Of a stretch of DNA of 64,000 bases, positions 45,965 to 55,926 are shown piece after piece; within the stretch, counting starts at the first letter, position 1; every line of letters starts with the position of its first letter. The stretch is from CATQGW01 sp965262235 (GTDB lineage Bacteria > Chloroflexota > Dehalococcoidia > Bin125), in contig OZ253504.1 of the NCBI GenBank assembly GCA_965262235.1, positions 2,108,001 to 2,172,000 of the forward strand. Reading direction: 5' to 3'. Position numbers and translations under genes: made by a program. The notes beneath the pieces are model-generated. The model made no database searches and was not told the DNA's origin. It saw only the letters and a list, made by a program, of their open reading frames with translations.

Positions 45965-46007
45965 TCTCCTCCCACGTGACACACACCCTGAAAGGCGGCG
46001 CGAGCGT

Positions 46008-46801
46008 ATGACAGCTCCGCTCTTCGAAATTGACGCGCTGCGAGTCTCGGTTGACGACATTCCGATCGTCAAGGACCTCTCGCTGACCATGCGGGCCGGC
46101 GAAGTGCACGCGATCATGGGGCCCAACGGCTCCGGCAAAAGCACGCTCGCGAACACCCTCATGGGCCACCCGCGCTACACCGTCAACGGTGGCGATGTGC
46201 GGATGCGCGGCGCGAGCATTCGCGACATCCCGACCGACGAGCGGGCGCGCGCCGGCCTGTTCCTCGCCTTCCAGTATCCGACCGATGTGCCCGGCGTCTC
46301 GATGATCAACTTTCTGCGCCGCGCGATGAGCGCCCGGCGCGGCGAGGACATTCCCGTCCGCGAGTTCCGCCGACGGCTCAATGAGGTGCTCGCGGAGCTG
46401 CAGATCGATGAGCAGTTCGTGCGCCGCTACGTCAACGACGGCTTCTCGGGCGGCGAAAAGAAGCGCGCCGAGATTTTGCAGCTCGGCCTGCTCCAGCCCG
46501 ATGTCGCGGTGATGGACGAAACCGACTCCGGGCTCGATATCGACGCGCTGCGGATCGTCTCCGAGGGCATCAACGCATTCCATTCCGAGCAGAACGTAAT
46601 CCTGCTGATCACGCACTACCAGCGCATCCTGCACTATGTGCAACCCGACCACGTACATGTGCTGATCGACGGCGCCATCGTCGAATCGGGCGACGCCAGC
46701 CTCGCCGAGCGGCTCGAAGCCGACGGCTACGAACCGTTCCAGCAACTCACCGGCCGTGCACGCGCCCGCAGCGGAGCACGCCAGGAAGGCTTGGTCTCCG
46801 T

Positions 46802-46805
<4 letters not shown>
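46008..46805 (+). CDS. sufC: Fe-S assembly ATPase SufC
   Basis: 265 residues. ABC ATPase of the SufBCD scaffold: Walker A GPNGSGKST near residue 39, VNDGFSGGEKKRAEILQLG near 143, and the SufC-specific Walker B AVMDETDSGLDIDALR near 169. SD AAAGG precedes ATG 46008. Its stop overlaps the sufB ATG by 4 bases. Energises rearrangement of the SufB-SufD pair during cluster assembly. Confidence 0.95.
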
Positions 46806-48208
<1,403 letters not shown>

Positions 48209-48300
48209 GCGACTGCCTACGCGATTGCCTGAGCGATTGGCCGAAGCGACGCCGACCCCGCGCCTCGAACGGGGCGCCAGCCTTACGGAGCTGAATTTGC

Positions 48301-49659
48301 ATGAGTGAAGCAACGCTCACCCTTGCACCGATCGACGATCTGGCGCTTGCACCGCTCGGCGACCGCGTCGACGCGATCAGCGCGGCGCTCGACGAACCCG
48401 GTTGGCTGCGCGACCGCCGCCACGCCGCGCTCCAGCACGCGCTCGCGACCCCCTGGCCCTCCGTCAAGGAAGAGACCTGGCGGCGCACCCCGGAGCGTCT
48501 GCCGCGCCGGCTCGAACCCGCGCTGCCGACGGCCAGGAACGGTGCGATCTCAGCGCATCTCTTCGCGCCGCAGGCGCGCGCCGGCCTGCTGCACCACGCC
48601 GCGGGCCTGGCCGTTGACGCCACGCTGCGCTCCGACGCTGAGGCCTCAGGCGTGATGCTGATGCCGCTCTCCGAGGCCGCCCGCGAGCACCCTGATCTGG
48701 TCCAGCGCTGGCTGGGCAAGACACACGCCGGGTCGTTCGACCGCTACGGCGCGCTCGGCGCGGCGCTCTGGACGCAGGGCGTGTTCTGCTACATCCCGCC
48801 CCGGCTGCAGCTCGACCAGTCGCTGTTTCACCTCACCGCGCAGGCGGCCGACGCCTCAGACCTCTGGTCCTACACGCTGATCGCCGCCGACCGTGAGAGC
48901 GTTGCCTCCTTCGTTGAGGCCGGCGCCGGTCCGTCCGACGCGCTGGGCGACGGCGCGCGCGCGCCGTTGATCCACAGCCTGATCGAAATCGTCACCGCCG
49001 ACGCGGCGCAGCTGACGTTCGACACCGTCCAGCGCTGGAGCCCCGACACGACCGCGCTGACCACCGCCGTCGGCGCGGTCGGGCGCGATGCCACGATCCG
49101 ATACACCACCGTCTCGATCGGCGCGGATGTCGACAAGCAGCGGATCGACATGGAGCTCGGTCAGGCGGGCGGCCACGCGGATCTCCACGGCGTCTTCGTG
49201 GGGCGCGGCCACCAACACATCGAGCACATCACCCGGCAGCACCACAGCGGCGTCGGCGCGACCAGCGACCTACTCGTTCGCGGAGTGCTCACCGACGAGT
49301 CGCACGCCGTGCAATACGGCGTGATCCAGATCGAGCCGGAGGGCCAGAAGACGGCCGCGTTCCAGACCATGCGCAACCTGCTGCTCGACGCGGGCGCGGG
49401 CGCAGACCCGATTCCGGTGCTCGAGATCGAAGCCGACGATGTCAAGTGCTCGCACGCCGCGGCGGTCGGCCCGGTTAGCCCCGAGCAGCTCTTCTACCTC
49501 TCGTCGCGCGGGATCCCGCCGGCGATCGCCGAGCGCATGGTCGTGCGCGGCTTCCTCGCCGAGATCGTCGACGGGATCGCCGACGAGCACCTGCGCGAGA
49601 CTATCGATGAGCTGATCGAAGAGCAGCTGCAGATTCCCCATACGGAGGTGCGCGAATGA
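48301..49659 (+). CDS. sufD: Fe-S cluster assembly protein SufD
   Basis: 452 residues. The N-terminal part is variable and helical; the C-terminal half is the SufBD beta-helix with GVFVGRGHQHIEHITRQHHSG near residue 299 and VLEIEADDVKCSHAAAVGPVSPEQLFYL near 374, where the conserved His of SufD is present. SD GGAG precedes ATG 48301. Its stop overlaps the Rieske gene start. Partner of SufB and SufC in the scaffold complex. Confidence 0.93.
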   Translation: MSEATLTLAPIDDLALAPLGDRVDAISAALDEPGWLRDRRHAALQHALATPWPSVKEETWRRTPERLPRRLEPALPTARNGAISAHLFAPQARAGLLHHAAGLAVDATLRSDAEASGVMLMPLSEAAREHPDLVQRWLGKTHAGSFDRYGALGAALWTQGVFCYIPPRLQLDQSLFHLTAQAADASDLWSYTLIAADRESVASFVEAGAGPSDALGDGARAPLIHSLIEIVTADAAQLTFDTVQRWSPDTTALTTAVGAVGRDATIRYTTVSIGADVDKQRIDMELGQAGGHADLHGVFVGRGHQHIEHITRQHHSGVGATSDLLVRGVLTDESHAVQYGVIQIEPEGQKTAAFQTMRNLLLDAGAGADPIPVLEIEADDVKCSHAAAVGPVSPEQLFYLSSRGIPPAIAERMVVRGFLAEIVDGIADEHLRETIDELIEEQLQIPHTEVRE

Positions 49660-49973
49660 CCACCCATCAGCTCGGTCCGATCGATGATCTGCCCGCCGGC
49701 ACGGCGCGCGTCGTTGAGTTCGAGGGCCACAGCATCGCGCTCTGCCGCGTCGAGTCGGGTGAGGTCTACGCGATCGAGAACCGCTGCACGCACGACGATG
49801 GCCCGCTCGGCGAAGGCGACCTCGAGGGCGTGATGCTCGAGTGCCCCCGCCACGGCGCGCTGTTCGATGTCACTACCGGCGACGCGAAGACGCTGCCGGC
49901 CGTCGGCCGCGTCAGCTGCTACGCGGTCTCGGTGGTCGAGGGCGAGCTGCAGCTTGAGGTGGACGCATCGTGA
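49656..49973 (+). CDS. Rieske [2Fe-2S] ferredoxin in the suf operon
   Basis: 105 residues. The Rieske cluster ligands are NRCTHDDGPL near residue 46 (C-x-H) and ECPRHGALFDV near 65 (C-x2-H), in the form found in soluble ferredoxins of non-haem iron oxygenases. SD GGAGG precedes ATG 49656, which overlaps the sufD stop; its own stop overlaps sufS by 4 bases. The position between sufD and sufS makes electron transfer to cluster assembly, or a substrate role, likely. No oxygenase subunit lies nearby. Confidence 0.9.
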   Translation: MTTHQLGPIDDLPAGTARVVEFEGHSIALCRVESGEVYAIENRCTHDDGPLGEGDLEGVMLECPRHGALFDVTTGDAKTLPAVGRVSCYAVSVVEGELQLEVDAS

Positions 49974-51211
49974 CCACGGCCGTGCTCGATATCGCGGCGA
50001 TTCGCGCCGACTTCCCGATCCTCTCGCGCCAGGTGCACGGGCGTCCGCTGGTCTATTTGGACAACGCCGCGACGACGCAGAAGCCGCGCCAGGTGATCGA
50101 CGCGCTCGTCGACTACTACTCCAACACGAACGCGAACATCCATCGCGGCCTGCACACGCTCGCCGAGGAGGCGACTGCGGCCTACGAGCTGACCCGCCAG
50201 AAGACCGCAGATTTCATCGGCGCAGCCAGCCCGCGCGAGGTCGTCTTCACTCGCAACACGACCGAATCACTCAACCTGCTCGCTTACACGCTCGGGGCGC
50301 GCCTGCGCCCGGGCGACGAGATCATCCTCTCGGCGCTTGAGCACCACTCCAATCTCGTCCCCTGGCAGCTCGTCACGCAGCGCAGCGGCGCGCGGCTGCG
50401 CTTCATCGAGCTCGATGCGGATGGCGAATTCGACCTCGACCAGGCCCGCACGCTGTTCAACCAGCGCACGCGGATCGTCTCGATCGCCCACATGTCGAAC
50501 GTGCTGGGCACGATCGCTCCGGTCGCCGAGCTGTCCGAGATGGCGCACGCGGTCGACGCCACGATGATCATCGACGCCGCGCAGAGCGTCCCGCACCTGC
50601 CGTTCGACGTCGCCTCGCTGGGGGCCGACTTCGCAGCGTTCTCCTCACACAAGATGCTCGGCCCGACCGGGGTCGGCGTGCTCTGGGGCCGCCAGCAGCT
50701 GCTGGCCGACCTCGACCCGTTCCTCGGCGGCGGCGAGATGATCAGCGTCGTCAACCGCGAAGAGTCGAGCTGGGCGGCGCTGCCGCACAAGTTCGAGGCC
50801 GGCACGCCCAACATCGCCGATGTGGTCGCCTTCGGCGCGGCGCTTGACTACCTCTCCGCCCTGGGGATGCAGACGGTGCGCGAGCACGACCACGCGCTGA
50901 CCGCCTACGCGATGGATCGCCTCGCGGCGATCGAGGGCCTCGAGATCTACGGCCCAGCCGACGCCGAGCGGCGCGGCGCCGTCGTCGCGTTCAACTACGC
51001 CGACATTCACTCGCACGACGTCGCTACCATTCTCGACCGTGGCGGCGTCGCGGTGCGCGCGGGCCACCACTGCGCTCAGCCGCTGATGCGCACGCTCGCA
51101 GTGCCCGCCACGGCGCGCGCGTCGTTCTACATCTACAACGAGATGTTCGAGATCGACGCGCTGGTCGACGGCCTGCGTGAGGCCGGCGAACGCTTCGGAC
51201 TGTCCGTCTAG
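49970..51211 (+). CDS. sufS: Cysteine desulfurase SufS
   Basis: 413 residues. PLP-dependent class V aminotransferase fold. Schiff-base lysine in AAFSSHKMLGPTGVGVLWG near residue 226, catalytic Cys in RAGHHCAQPLM near 364, and the N-terminal YLDNAATTQKPRQVI. GTG 49970 follows GAGG. Supplies persulfide sulfur to SufU in this SufE-less operon. Coupled to the Rieske gene and 26 bases before sufU. Confidence 0.95.
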   Translation: MTTAVLDIAAIRADFPILSRQVHGRPLVYLDNAATTQKPRQVIDALVDYYSNTNANIHRGLHTLAEEATAAYELTRQKTADFIGAASPREVVFTRNTTESLNLLAYTLGARLRPGDEIILSALEHHSNLVPWQLVTQRSGARLRFIELDADGEFDLDQARTLFNQRTRIVSIAHMSNVLGTIAPVAELSEMAHAVDATMIIDAAQSVPHLPFDVASLGADFAAFSSHKMLGPTGVGVLWGRQQLLADLDPFLGGGEMISVVNREESSWAALPHKFEAGTPNIADVVAFGAALDYLSALGMQTVREHDHALTAYAMDRLAAIEGLEIYGPADAERRGAVVAFNYADIHSHDVATILDRGGVAVRAGHHCAQPLMRTLAVPATARASFYIYNEMFEIDALVDGLREAGERFGLSV

Positions 51212-51237
51212 CGCCAACCCGAGGGAGGCGAGCCACG

Positions 51238-51753
51238 GTGTCCAGCCGAGAATCCAGCAACGCGGTCGATCTCGACGATCTCTATCGCGACGTGATCCTC
51301 GATCACTACCGGCAGCCGCGCAACCGTGGCGCGCTGGAGGCGGCCTCGGTCGCCGCCGAGGGCTTCAATCCCTCCTGCGGCGACGAGATTCAGCTCTCGA
51401 TGCTGGTCGACGACGAAACAGTCGCCGAGGTCCGCTTCGGCGGCTCCGGCTGCTCGATAAGCCAGAGCAGCGCCTCGATGCTCACCGAAGCCCTTGCCGG
51501 GCGCTCGCTCGACGACGCGCGCGAGTTGTCCGGCCACGTGCAGGCGATGCTGACCACCGATGGCTACGATCTCGACGCGTTCGACATCGGCGACCTCGAG
51601 GCGCTCAGCGGCGTCGCGCGCTTCCCGGTGCGGATCAAGTGCGGTTTGCTGGCCTGGAAGGTGCTCGACCAGGCGCTGGCGCAAGCTAGCGGCGAAGAGC
51701 TCGACTCCGACACAGACATCCCCACGCGCGTCACCACCAACGGCGCCGGCTAA
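51238..51753 (+). CDS. sufU: Sulfur-transfer/scaffold protein SufU
   Basis: 171 residues starting at GTG 51238 after GAGGGAGG. The zinc/sulfur-acceptor Cys are NPSCGDEI near residue 45, GGSGCSISQS near 71, and VRIKCGLLAW near 138, with the Asp in the GD pair. An insertion of about 18 residues before the last Cys separates SufU from IscU and is present. Functions with SufS as persulfide acceptor in Gram-positives. The C-terminal tail is polar and variable. Confidence 0.92.
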   Translation: MSSRESSNAVDLDDLYRDVILDHYRQPRNRGALEAASVAAEGFNPSCGDEIQLSMLVDDETVAEVRFGGSGCSISQSSASMLTEALAGRSLDDARELSGHVQAMLTTDGYDLDAFDIGDLEALSGVARFPVRIKCGLLAWKVLDQALAQASGEELDSDTDIPTRVTTNGAG

Positions 51754-51790
51754 GCGCCGCTCAGACCTGCTCACCAAGGAGACGAATCCC

Positions 51791-52096
51791 ATGCCCATCG
51801 AACAGCAAGTCCTCGACGCCCTGCGGACCGTCTTCGATCCCGAGATCGGGATCAACATCGTCGATCTCGGCCTGATCTACGGGGTCGAGAGCCCCTCGGA
51901 GCACGCGGTCAAGATCAACTTCACGCTGACCTCGCCGGCCTGCCCGGTGGGTCCGATGATCATGGCCCAGATCGAGCAGGCGGCCTCCACGGTCGAGGGC
52001 GTTGAAGAGGTCGAGACCGAGATCATCTTCAGCCCGCCCTGGGACCCGCGCGAGATGGCCTCCGACGAAGCCAAGTTCGAGCTGGGCATCTACTAG
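51791..52096 (+). CDS. sufT: SufT/MIP18-family (DUF59) Fe-S assembly factor
   Basis: 101 residues. MIP18 family: VFDPEIGINIVDLGLIYGV near residue 14 and TLTSPACPVGPMIMAQIE near 48, with the conserved Cys of the family. ATG 51791 follows AAGGAG; the open frame further left overlaps sufU in another phase and is ignored. Last gene of the suf operon. Helps mature Fe-S proteins in other bacteria. Confidence 0.9.
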   Translation: MPIEQQVLDALRTVFDPEIGINIVDLGLIYGVESPSEHAVKINFTLTSPACPVGPMIMAQIEQAASTVEGVEEVETEIIFSPPWDPREMASDEAKFELGIY

Positions 52097-52157
52097 CCGC
52101 CCGCCTCGCGCAGCCCGCCCCCTCAGCCTTCCCCTGCGACGCCGGGCGCTGCGCGCG

Positions 52158-53513
52158 TCAGTCGCCCATCGTCTCCCGCTCGCGCGGCGTCAGGTGCTGC
52201 AAGGCCCGGCGCGCGACCAGCTCAACGGCCGTCGAGGCGACGAGCCGCGGCGATGGGATGTGCGGGTTCGGCAGGAAGTGCGCCAGCGTGAAGAACGCCA
52301 TCGATGCGACCAGCGCGCCAGTGAAGATCTGGAGCAACAGGTCATAGCCGCCGGTTGAGTCGTAGATGTAGCCGCCGATGTACGGCGCGATGACCTGGCC
52401 GATCGTCTCGACCATGAACATCGTGCCCATGATCGCCCCGAAGTGCGCCAGCCCGAAGACACGCGGCAGAATCAGCGGTTCCAGGACCGGGCCGCCGGCT
52501 GAACCGACCAACCAGCAGGCGATGAACAGACCGATGCCCAGCCACGAGCCACCGGTCAACATCAGCGCGAGGAAGCCGCCGACCAGGAACACCGCCAGCA
52601 CGACGGACGCAGCTTCGACGCTGCGAATGCGCTCCGCCAGGTAGCCGAAGGTCGGTCGGCTGATGGCGCCGCCCAGGCCGGCGCCCATCATCAGCCACGA
52701 GATCGTGTTGCGCGAGATGCCGTAGGACTCGTAGACGGGCGTGCCGTTGACCATCCATCCGAACATGCCGAAGAAGAAGCACATGAAGGCCAGCGCAATG
52801 ACCCAGAAGTTGGGCGTGCGCAGTGCCTGGCCAACGGTCAGGCCGGCGAGCGCGCGCTGAGCCCGTGCGCGCGTTGGCGCCGGCTCGCCGTCGACCTCCA
52901 GGCCCATGTCGCTCGGGCGGTTGCGCACGACGAACATGCCGATCGGCAGGAACACCACCGCCAGCGCGAACGCCGCGAAGATGAACGAGAATCGCCAGCC
53001 GACGTTGTCGATCAGCTGCTGCATCACGAAGAACAGGATCACGCCGAGCGAGAATCCCGTCGCCATGATCCCGACCGCGCGGCCCCGCTTGCGGTCGAAC
53101 CAGGTTGAGATCAGCACCTGGAACGGGATGTAGAACATGAAGCTGCGGAAGAAGGAATTAATCGACAGGTAGAGGTACCACTGCCAAAGCGTCTCGGTGG
53201 TCGCCAGCAGCAAGTAGCTGGCGACGGTCAACACCGTCCCCGCGACGATCGCGAATCGCACGCCGCGCAGGTCGACGAGCTTGCCAGCGAGCGGTGAGGC
53301 GATTCCGCTGATCGCGAGCGAGATCGAGAATCCGATCTGCAGACCCGAACGCGACCAGCCGAACTCTTCCTCGAGCGGAGTGACATAGAGCCCGAGCGCC
53401 CAAAACGAAACGCCCGCGGCGACAGACATGCACACGACGGCGGCGAACAACAGCCACCAGCCGTAGAAGATGCGTCCTCGCCGGGCGGGCGCCGGATTTG
53501 CCGAGAGGGCGAT
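52158..53513 (-). CDS. MFS transporter (first of two related genes)
   Basis: About 451 residues with 12 predicted helices, a Major Facilitator Superfamily carrier resembling monocarboxylate/oxalate-type porters (VTPLEEEFGWSRSGLQ after helix 1, DRKRGRAVGIMATG near the middle). The first canonical start is TTG 53450, but that removes much of helix 1. Upstream in frame lies RGRIFYGWW, also present in its paralogue, and the only fitting initiation site is ATC 53513, 8 nt after GAAGG. No ATG, GTG or TTG occurs between the upstream in-frame stop and 53450. The substrate is unknown. Confidence 0.82.
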   Translation of the reverse strand: MALSANPAPARRGRIFYGWWLLFAAVVCMSVAAGVSFWALGLYVTPLEEEFGWSRSGLQIGFSISLAISGIASPLAGKLVDLRGVRFAIVAGTVLTVASYLLLATTETLWQWYLYLSINSFFRSFMFYIPFQVLISTWFDRKRGRAVGIMATGFSLGVILFFVMQQLIDNVGWRFSFIFAAFALAVVFLPIGMFVVRNRPSDMGLEVDGEPAPTRARAQRALAGLTVGQALRTPNFWVIALAFMCFFFGMFGWMVNGTPVYESYGISRNTISWLMMGAGLGGAISRPTFGYLAERIRSVEAASVVLAVFLVGGFLALMLTGGSWLGIGLFIACWLVGSAGGPVLEPLILPRVFGLAHFGAIMGTMFMVETIGQVIAPYIGGYIYDSTGGYDLLLQIFTGALVASMAFFTLAHFLPNPHIPSPRLVASTAVELVARRALQHLTPRERETMGD

Positions 53514-53529
53514 AGCTGCGACCTTCGCG

Positions 53530-53584
53530 GGCGGCCCGGATCAGCCGCCGGGCTCGATCGTCATTTGGTGTCGATCAGAGTCTA
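53530..53584 (-). promoter_or_regulatory. 5' leader of MFS gene 1: -10 box, mini-ORF, hairpin
   Basis: On the minus strand: -10-like TAGACT (53579-53584, within GGTCGTAGACT), then an 8-codon mini-ORF counting its stop (53564-53541, ATG to TGA), whose end forms a hairpin with arms GGCGGC and GCCGCC (53530-53549), then GAAGG and ATC. An alternative stem CCCGG/CCGGG is mutually exclusive with the first. Confidence 0.5.
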
Positions 53585-53720
53585 CGACCGCCCCCCAGCC
53601 GCGTCTCACACCTCTGTGCTCAGTGATGCGCTCAGCGATGCGCATCGTGATGTGGATGGTGAACGTATCGCGCAGCCGTGCGGAGCACCCGGCGAGCAGG
53701 GCAGCGGCCAGATCACCTGG

Positions 53721-55088
53721 CTAGTCGCCGGTCGCCTCGCCGACTCCACCCTCATGCGGCAGCAGGTGTTGGGACGCGCGCCGCGCCACCAGGTCGACCG
53801 CTGCGGCCAGCGCCACCCGCGGCGACGGGATGCGCGGGTTGGGGATGAAGTGCGCCAGCGTGAACATCAGCATCGCCGCCGCGAGCGCCCCGATCAGCGC
53901 CAGCAGGTACAGGTCGTAGCTCTGTCTGGCGTCGTAGATCGCGCCGCTGGCTATGGGGACGAGGAACTGTCCGATCGTGTCGAGCATGAACATCGTGCCC
54001 ATGATCGCGCCAAGGTGCTTGAGACCGAACACGCGCGGCAGGATCAGCGCCTCCAGAATCGGCCCACCGGCCGATCCGACCAGCCAGCACACCATGAACA
54101 GGCCGATCCCGAGCCACGAGCCGCCGGTGACCAGCAGGACCGCCATCCCCAGCGCCAGCACCCCGGCCAGCACCACAGACGCCAGCTCGATGCTCGGGAA
54201 CCGCTCCGCCAGATAGCCAAACGTTGGCCGGCTGATCAGCCCGCAGGCGCCCTGGCCCAGCACGAGTACCGCAATTGCCTCACGACTGATTCCGAACGAC
54301 TCGTAGACCGGTACGCCGTTGAGGATCCAGCCGAACTGGCCGAAGAAGATCGCCACGAACGCGAGCGCGATCACCCAGAAGTTGATCGTCTTGAGCGTTT
54401 GCCGCACGGTCAGGCCGGCCTGTACGTCGGCGCCCGCCGTGTTGGTCAGCGGCCTGGGATCCCCATCGGGGTGGAGGCCCATCTGGGCGGGGTGGTCGCG
54501 CACCACGAAGAACGCGACCGGCAGGAAGGTGGCAGCCAGCACCACGGCCGCGAAGATGAACGACATCTCCCAGCTCACGTGATCGATGATCTGCTGCATC
54601 ACCGGCACCAACACCACGCCGCCGGAGAACCCCATCGCGAGGATCCCCACGGCGCGGCCGCGCTTGCGCACGAACCAGCGCGTCATCAGCACCTGGAACG
54701 GGATATAGAACATGAAGCCGCGGAAAAACGCGTTGATTGAGAAGTACAGGTACCACTCAACGATCGACGATGTCGTCGCCAGCAGCACGAACGACGCGCA
54801 GGTGAGCGCCGTGCCGCCGATGATCGCGAAGCGGGGGCCCTTGCGGTCGATCAGCCTGCCGGCCAGCGGCGAGGCCAGTCCCGAGACCAGCAATGAGACG
54901 GCAATGCCGGTTTGCAGCAACGTCCGCGACCAGCCGAACTCCTCCTCGAGCGGCGTCACGTAGAGGCCGATCGACCAGAACGACGTGCCGGTGATCGCCA
55001 CCATGCAGAGGACGGACCCGAGCAGGATCCACCAGCCGTAGAAGATGCGTCCCCGCTGAGCGGGCTGAGAATTGGTCAGGAGGGAGAT
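53721..55088 (-). CDS. MFS transporter (second of two related genes)
   Basis: About 455 residues, 12 helices, closely similar to the 52158-53513 gene over its whole length (VTPLEEEFGWSRTLLQ, VRKRGRAVGILAMGFSGG and a matching PRVFGL block). The first canonical start, ATG 55004, lies 28 codons downstream of an in-frame ATC at 55088 that follows GAGGG by 8 nt. Between them the peptide aligns without gaps to the paralogue (RGRIFYGWW), so the coding region almost certainly extends upstream. Substrate unknown. Confidence 0.82.
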   Translation of the reverse strand: MSLLTNSQPAQRGRIFYGWWILLGSVLCMVAITGTSFWSIGLYVTPLEEEFGWSRTLLQTGIAVSLLVSGLASPLAGRLIDRKGPRFAIIGGTALTCASFVLLATTSSIVEWYLYFSINAFFRGFMFYIPFQVLMTRWFVRKRGRAVGILAMGFSGGVVLVPVMQQIIDHVSWEMSFIFAAVVLAATFLPVAFFVVRDHPAQMGLHPDGDPRPLTNTAGADVQAGLTVRQTLKTINFWVIALAFVAIFFGQFGWILNGVPVYESFGISREAIAVLVLGQGACGLISRPTFGYLAERFPSIELASVVLAGVLALGMAVLLVTGGSWLGIGLFMVCWLVGSAGGPILEALILPRVFGLKHLGAIMGTMFMLDTIGQFLVPIASGAIYDARQSYDLYLLALIGALAAAMLMFTLAHFIPNPRIPSPRVALAAAVDLVARRASQHLLPHEGGVGEATGD

Positions 55089-55104
55089 GGCCGAGACCCT
55101 CGCG

Positions 55105-55159
55105 GGCGGCTGGCGCCTAGCCGCCGCGATGCAGCATCAAACGTTGTCGCCCAAGTCTA
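55105..55159 (-). promoter_or_regulatory. 5' leader of MFS gene 2: -10 box, mini-ORF, hairpin
   Basis: Minus strand: TAGACT (55154-55159, within GGTCGTAGACT as in the paralogue), mini-ORF of 7 codons including its stop (55137-55117, ATG to TAG), and a hairpin with 7-base arms GGCGGCT and AGCCGCC (55105-55125), then GAGGG and ATC 55088. The layout parallels the 53530-53584 leader. Confidence 0.5.
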
Positions 55160-55182
55160 CGACCGCAGCATGGGCGCGCGAT

Positions 55183-55905
55183 TTAACCCATCGCCATCTG
55201 CGGCACGACGACAGGCGCCGCCGCCTCGATCGTCTGGCTCTCCACGGCCACGAAGCCGGTGATCGCATGGTGAGAGCGCAGCTGCAGCCAGGCGCTGCTG
55301 CGCTCGCCGCCCGCGTAGCTGATGTTCGCGCGGCGGTCCATCCAGGCTTCGCTCACGACGTGCGTCGCCGGGACCTCTTGCGCGGCCGGACCGTCATCGC
55401 TGGGCTGCACGACCATCAACGGGTCGTAGCGCACGATTGCCACGGCCGCCGCATTGGTCAGCGCTGAGTCGACCGAGACCGTGAATCCCTCTGCGACGTG
55501 GATCGTGGAGTTCACCGCGTCATCGGTGCGCTCGAATTCGATCTCGCCGAGGGTCGGGAGATAGTTCCAGTGCGCCGCGATCGCGTCGCGCGCCGCCTCC
55601 GAGTTCACGATCGAGGCCACCACGTACAGGGCCGGCAGCATCCCCGCGCGGCAGCCGAGCGCCAGCACCGCCTCGCGGTACGGGCCGACGGGCGAATCGG
55701 CGCGGTCGACCACGGTCAGCTTGGCGTACATCGGGGCGGAGCGGGTCACGATGTCGGCCAGGAGCCGACGCCCCTGCGGCACCTGCACCTCGAAGGTGAC
55801 TTGCTGCACCACGGCGGCGCTGATCTCCCAGGGTGGTGGCGGAGCATCGGTCTCACCGCCGACGGCGGCGATCGTGGCGCTATCGAACAGGCCGGTCTCA
55901 GGCAT
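55183..55905 (-). CDS. Acetoacetate decarboxylase-superfamily protein without catalytic lysine
   Basis: 240 residues. The fold signature is visible as TVVDRADSPVGPYREAVLALG near residue 63 and the strand region IVNSEAARDAIAAHWNYLPTLGEIE near 97. In acetoacetate decarboxylase a lysine follows the Pro of the latter block and forms the Schiff base; here the residue is Thr (LPT). Similar proteins without the lysine are known in the superfamily and do not decarboxylate. It lies 21 bases downstream of the degV-like gene on the same strand, so the two are probably co-transcribed. Function unknown. Confidence 0.62.
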   Translation of the reverse strand: MPETGLFDSATIAAVGGETDAPPPPWEISAAVVQQVTFEVQVPQGRRLLADIVTRSAPMYAKLTVVDRADSPVGPYREAVLALGCRAGMLPALYVVASIVNSEAARDAIAAHWNYLPTLGEIEFERTDDAVNSTIHVAEGFTVSVDSALTNAAAVAIVRYDPLMVVQPSDDGPAAQEVPATHVVSEAWMDRRANISYAGGERSSAWLQLRSHHAITGFVAVESQTIEAAAPVVVPQMAMG

Positions 55906-55926
55906 CGATCGTCCCTTTCGTCGGCG

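Noticed and set aside
53541..53564. TGA readthrough (selenocysteine) joining the mini-ORF to MFS gene 1
   Set aside because: The mini-ORF is in frame with MFS 1 but not with MFS 2 in the matching leader, so recoding is not conserved.
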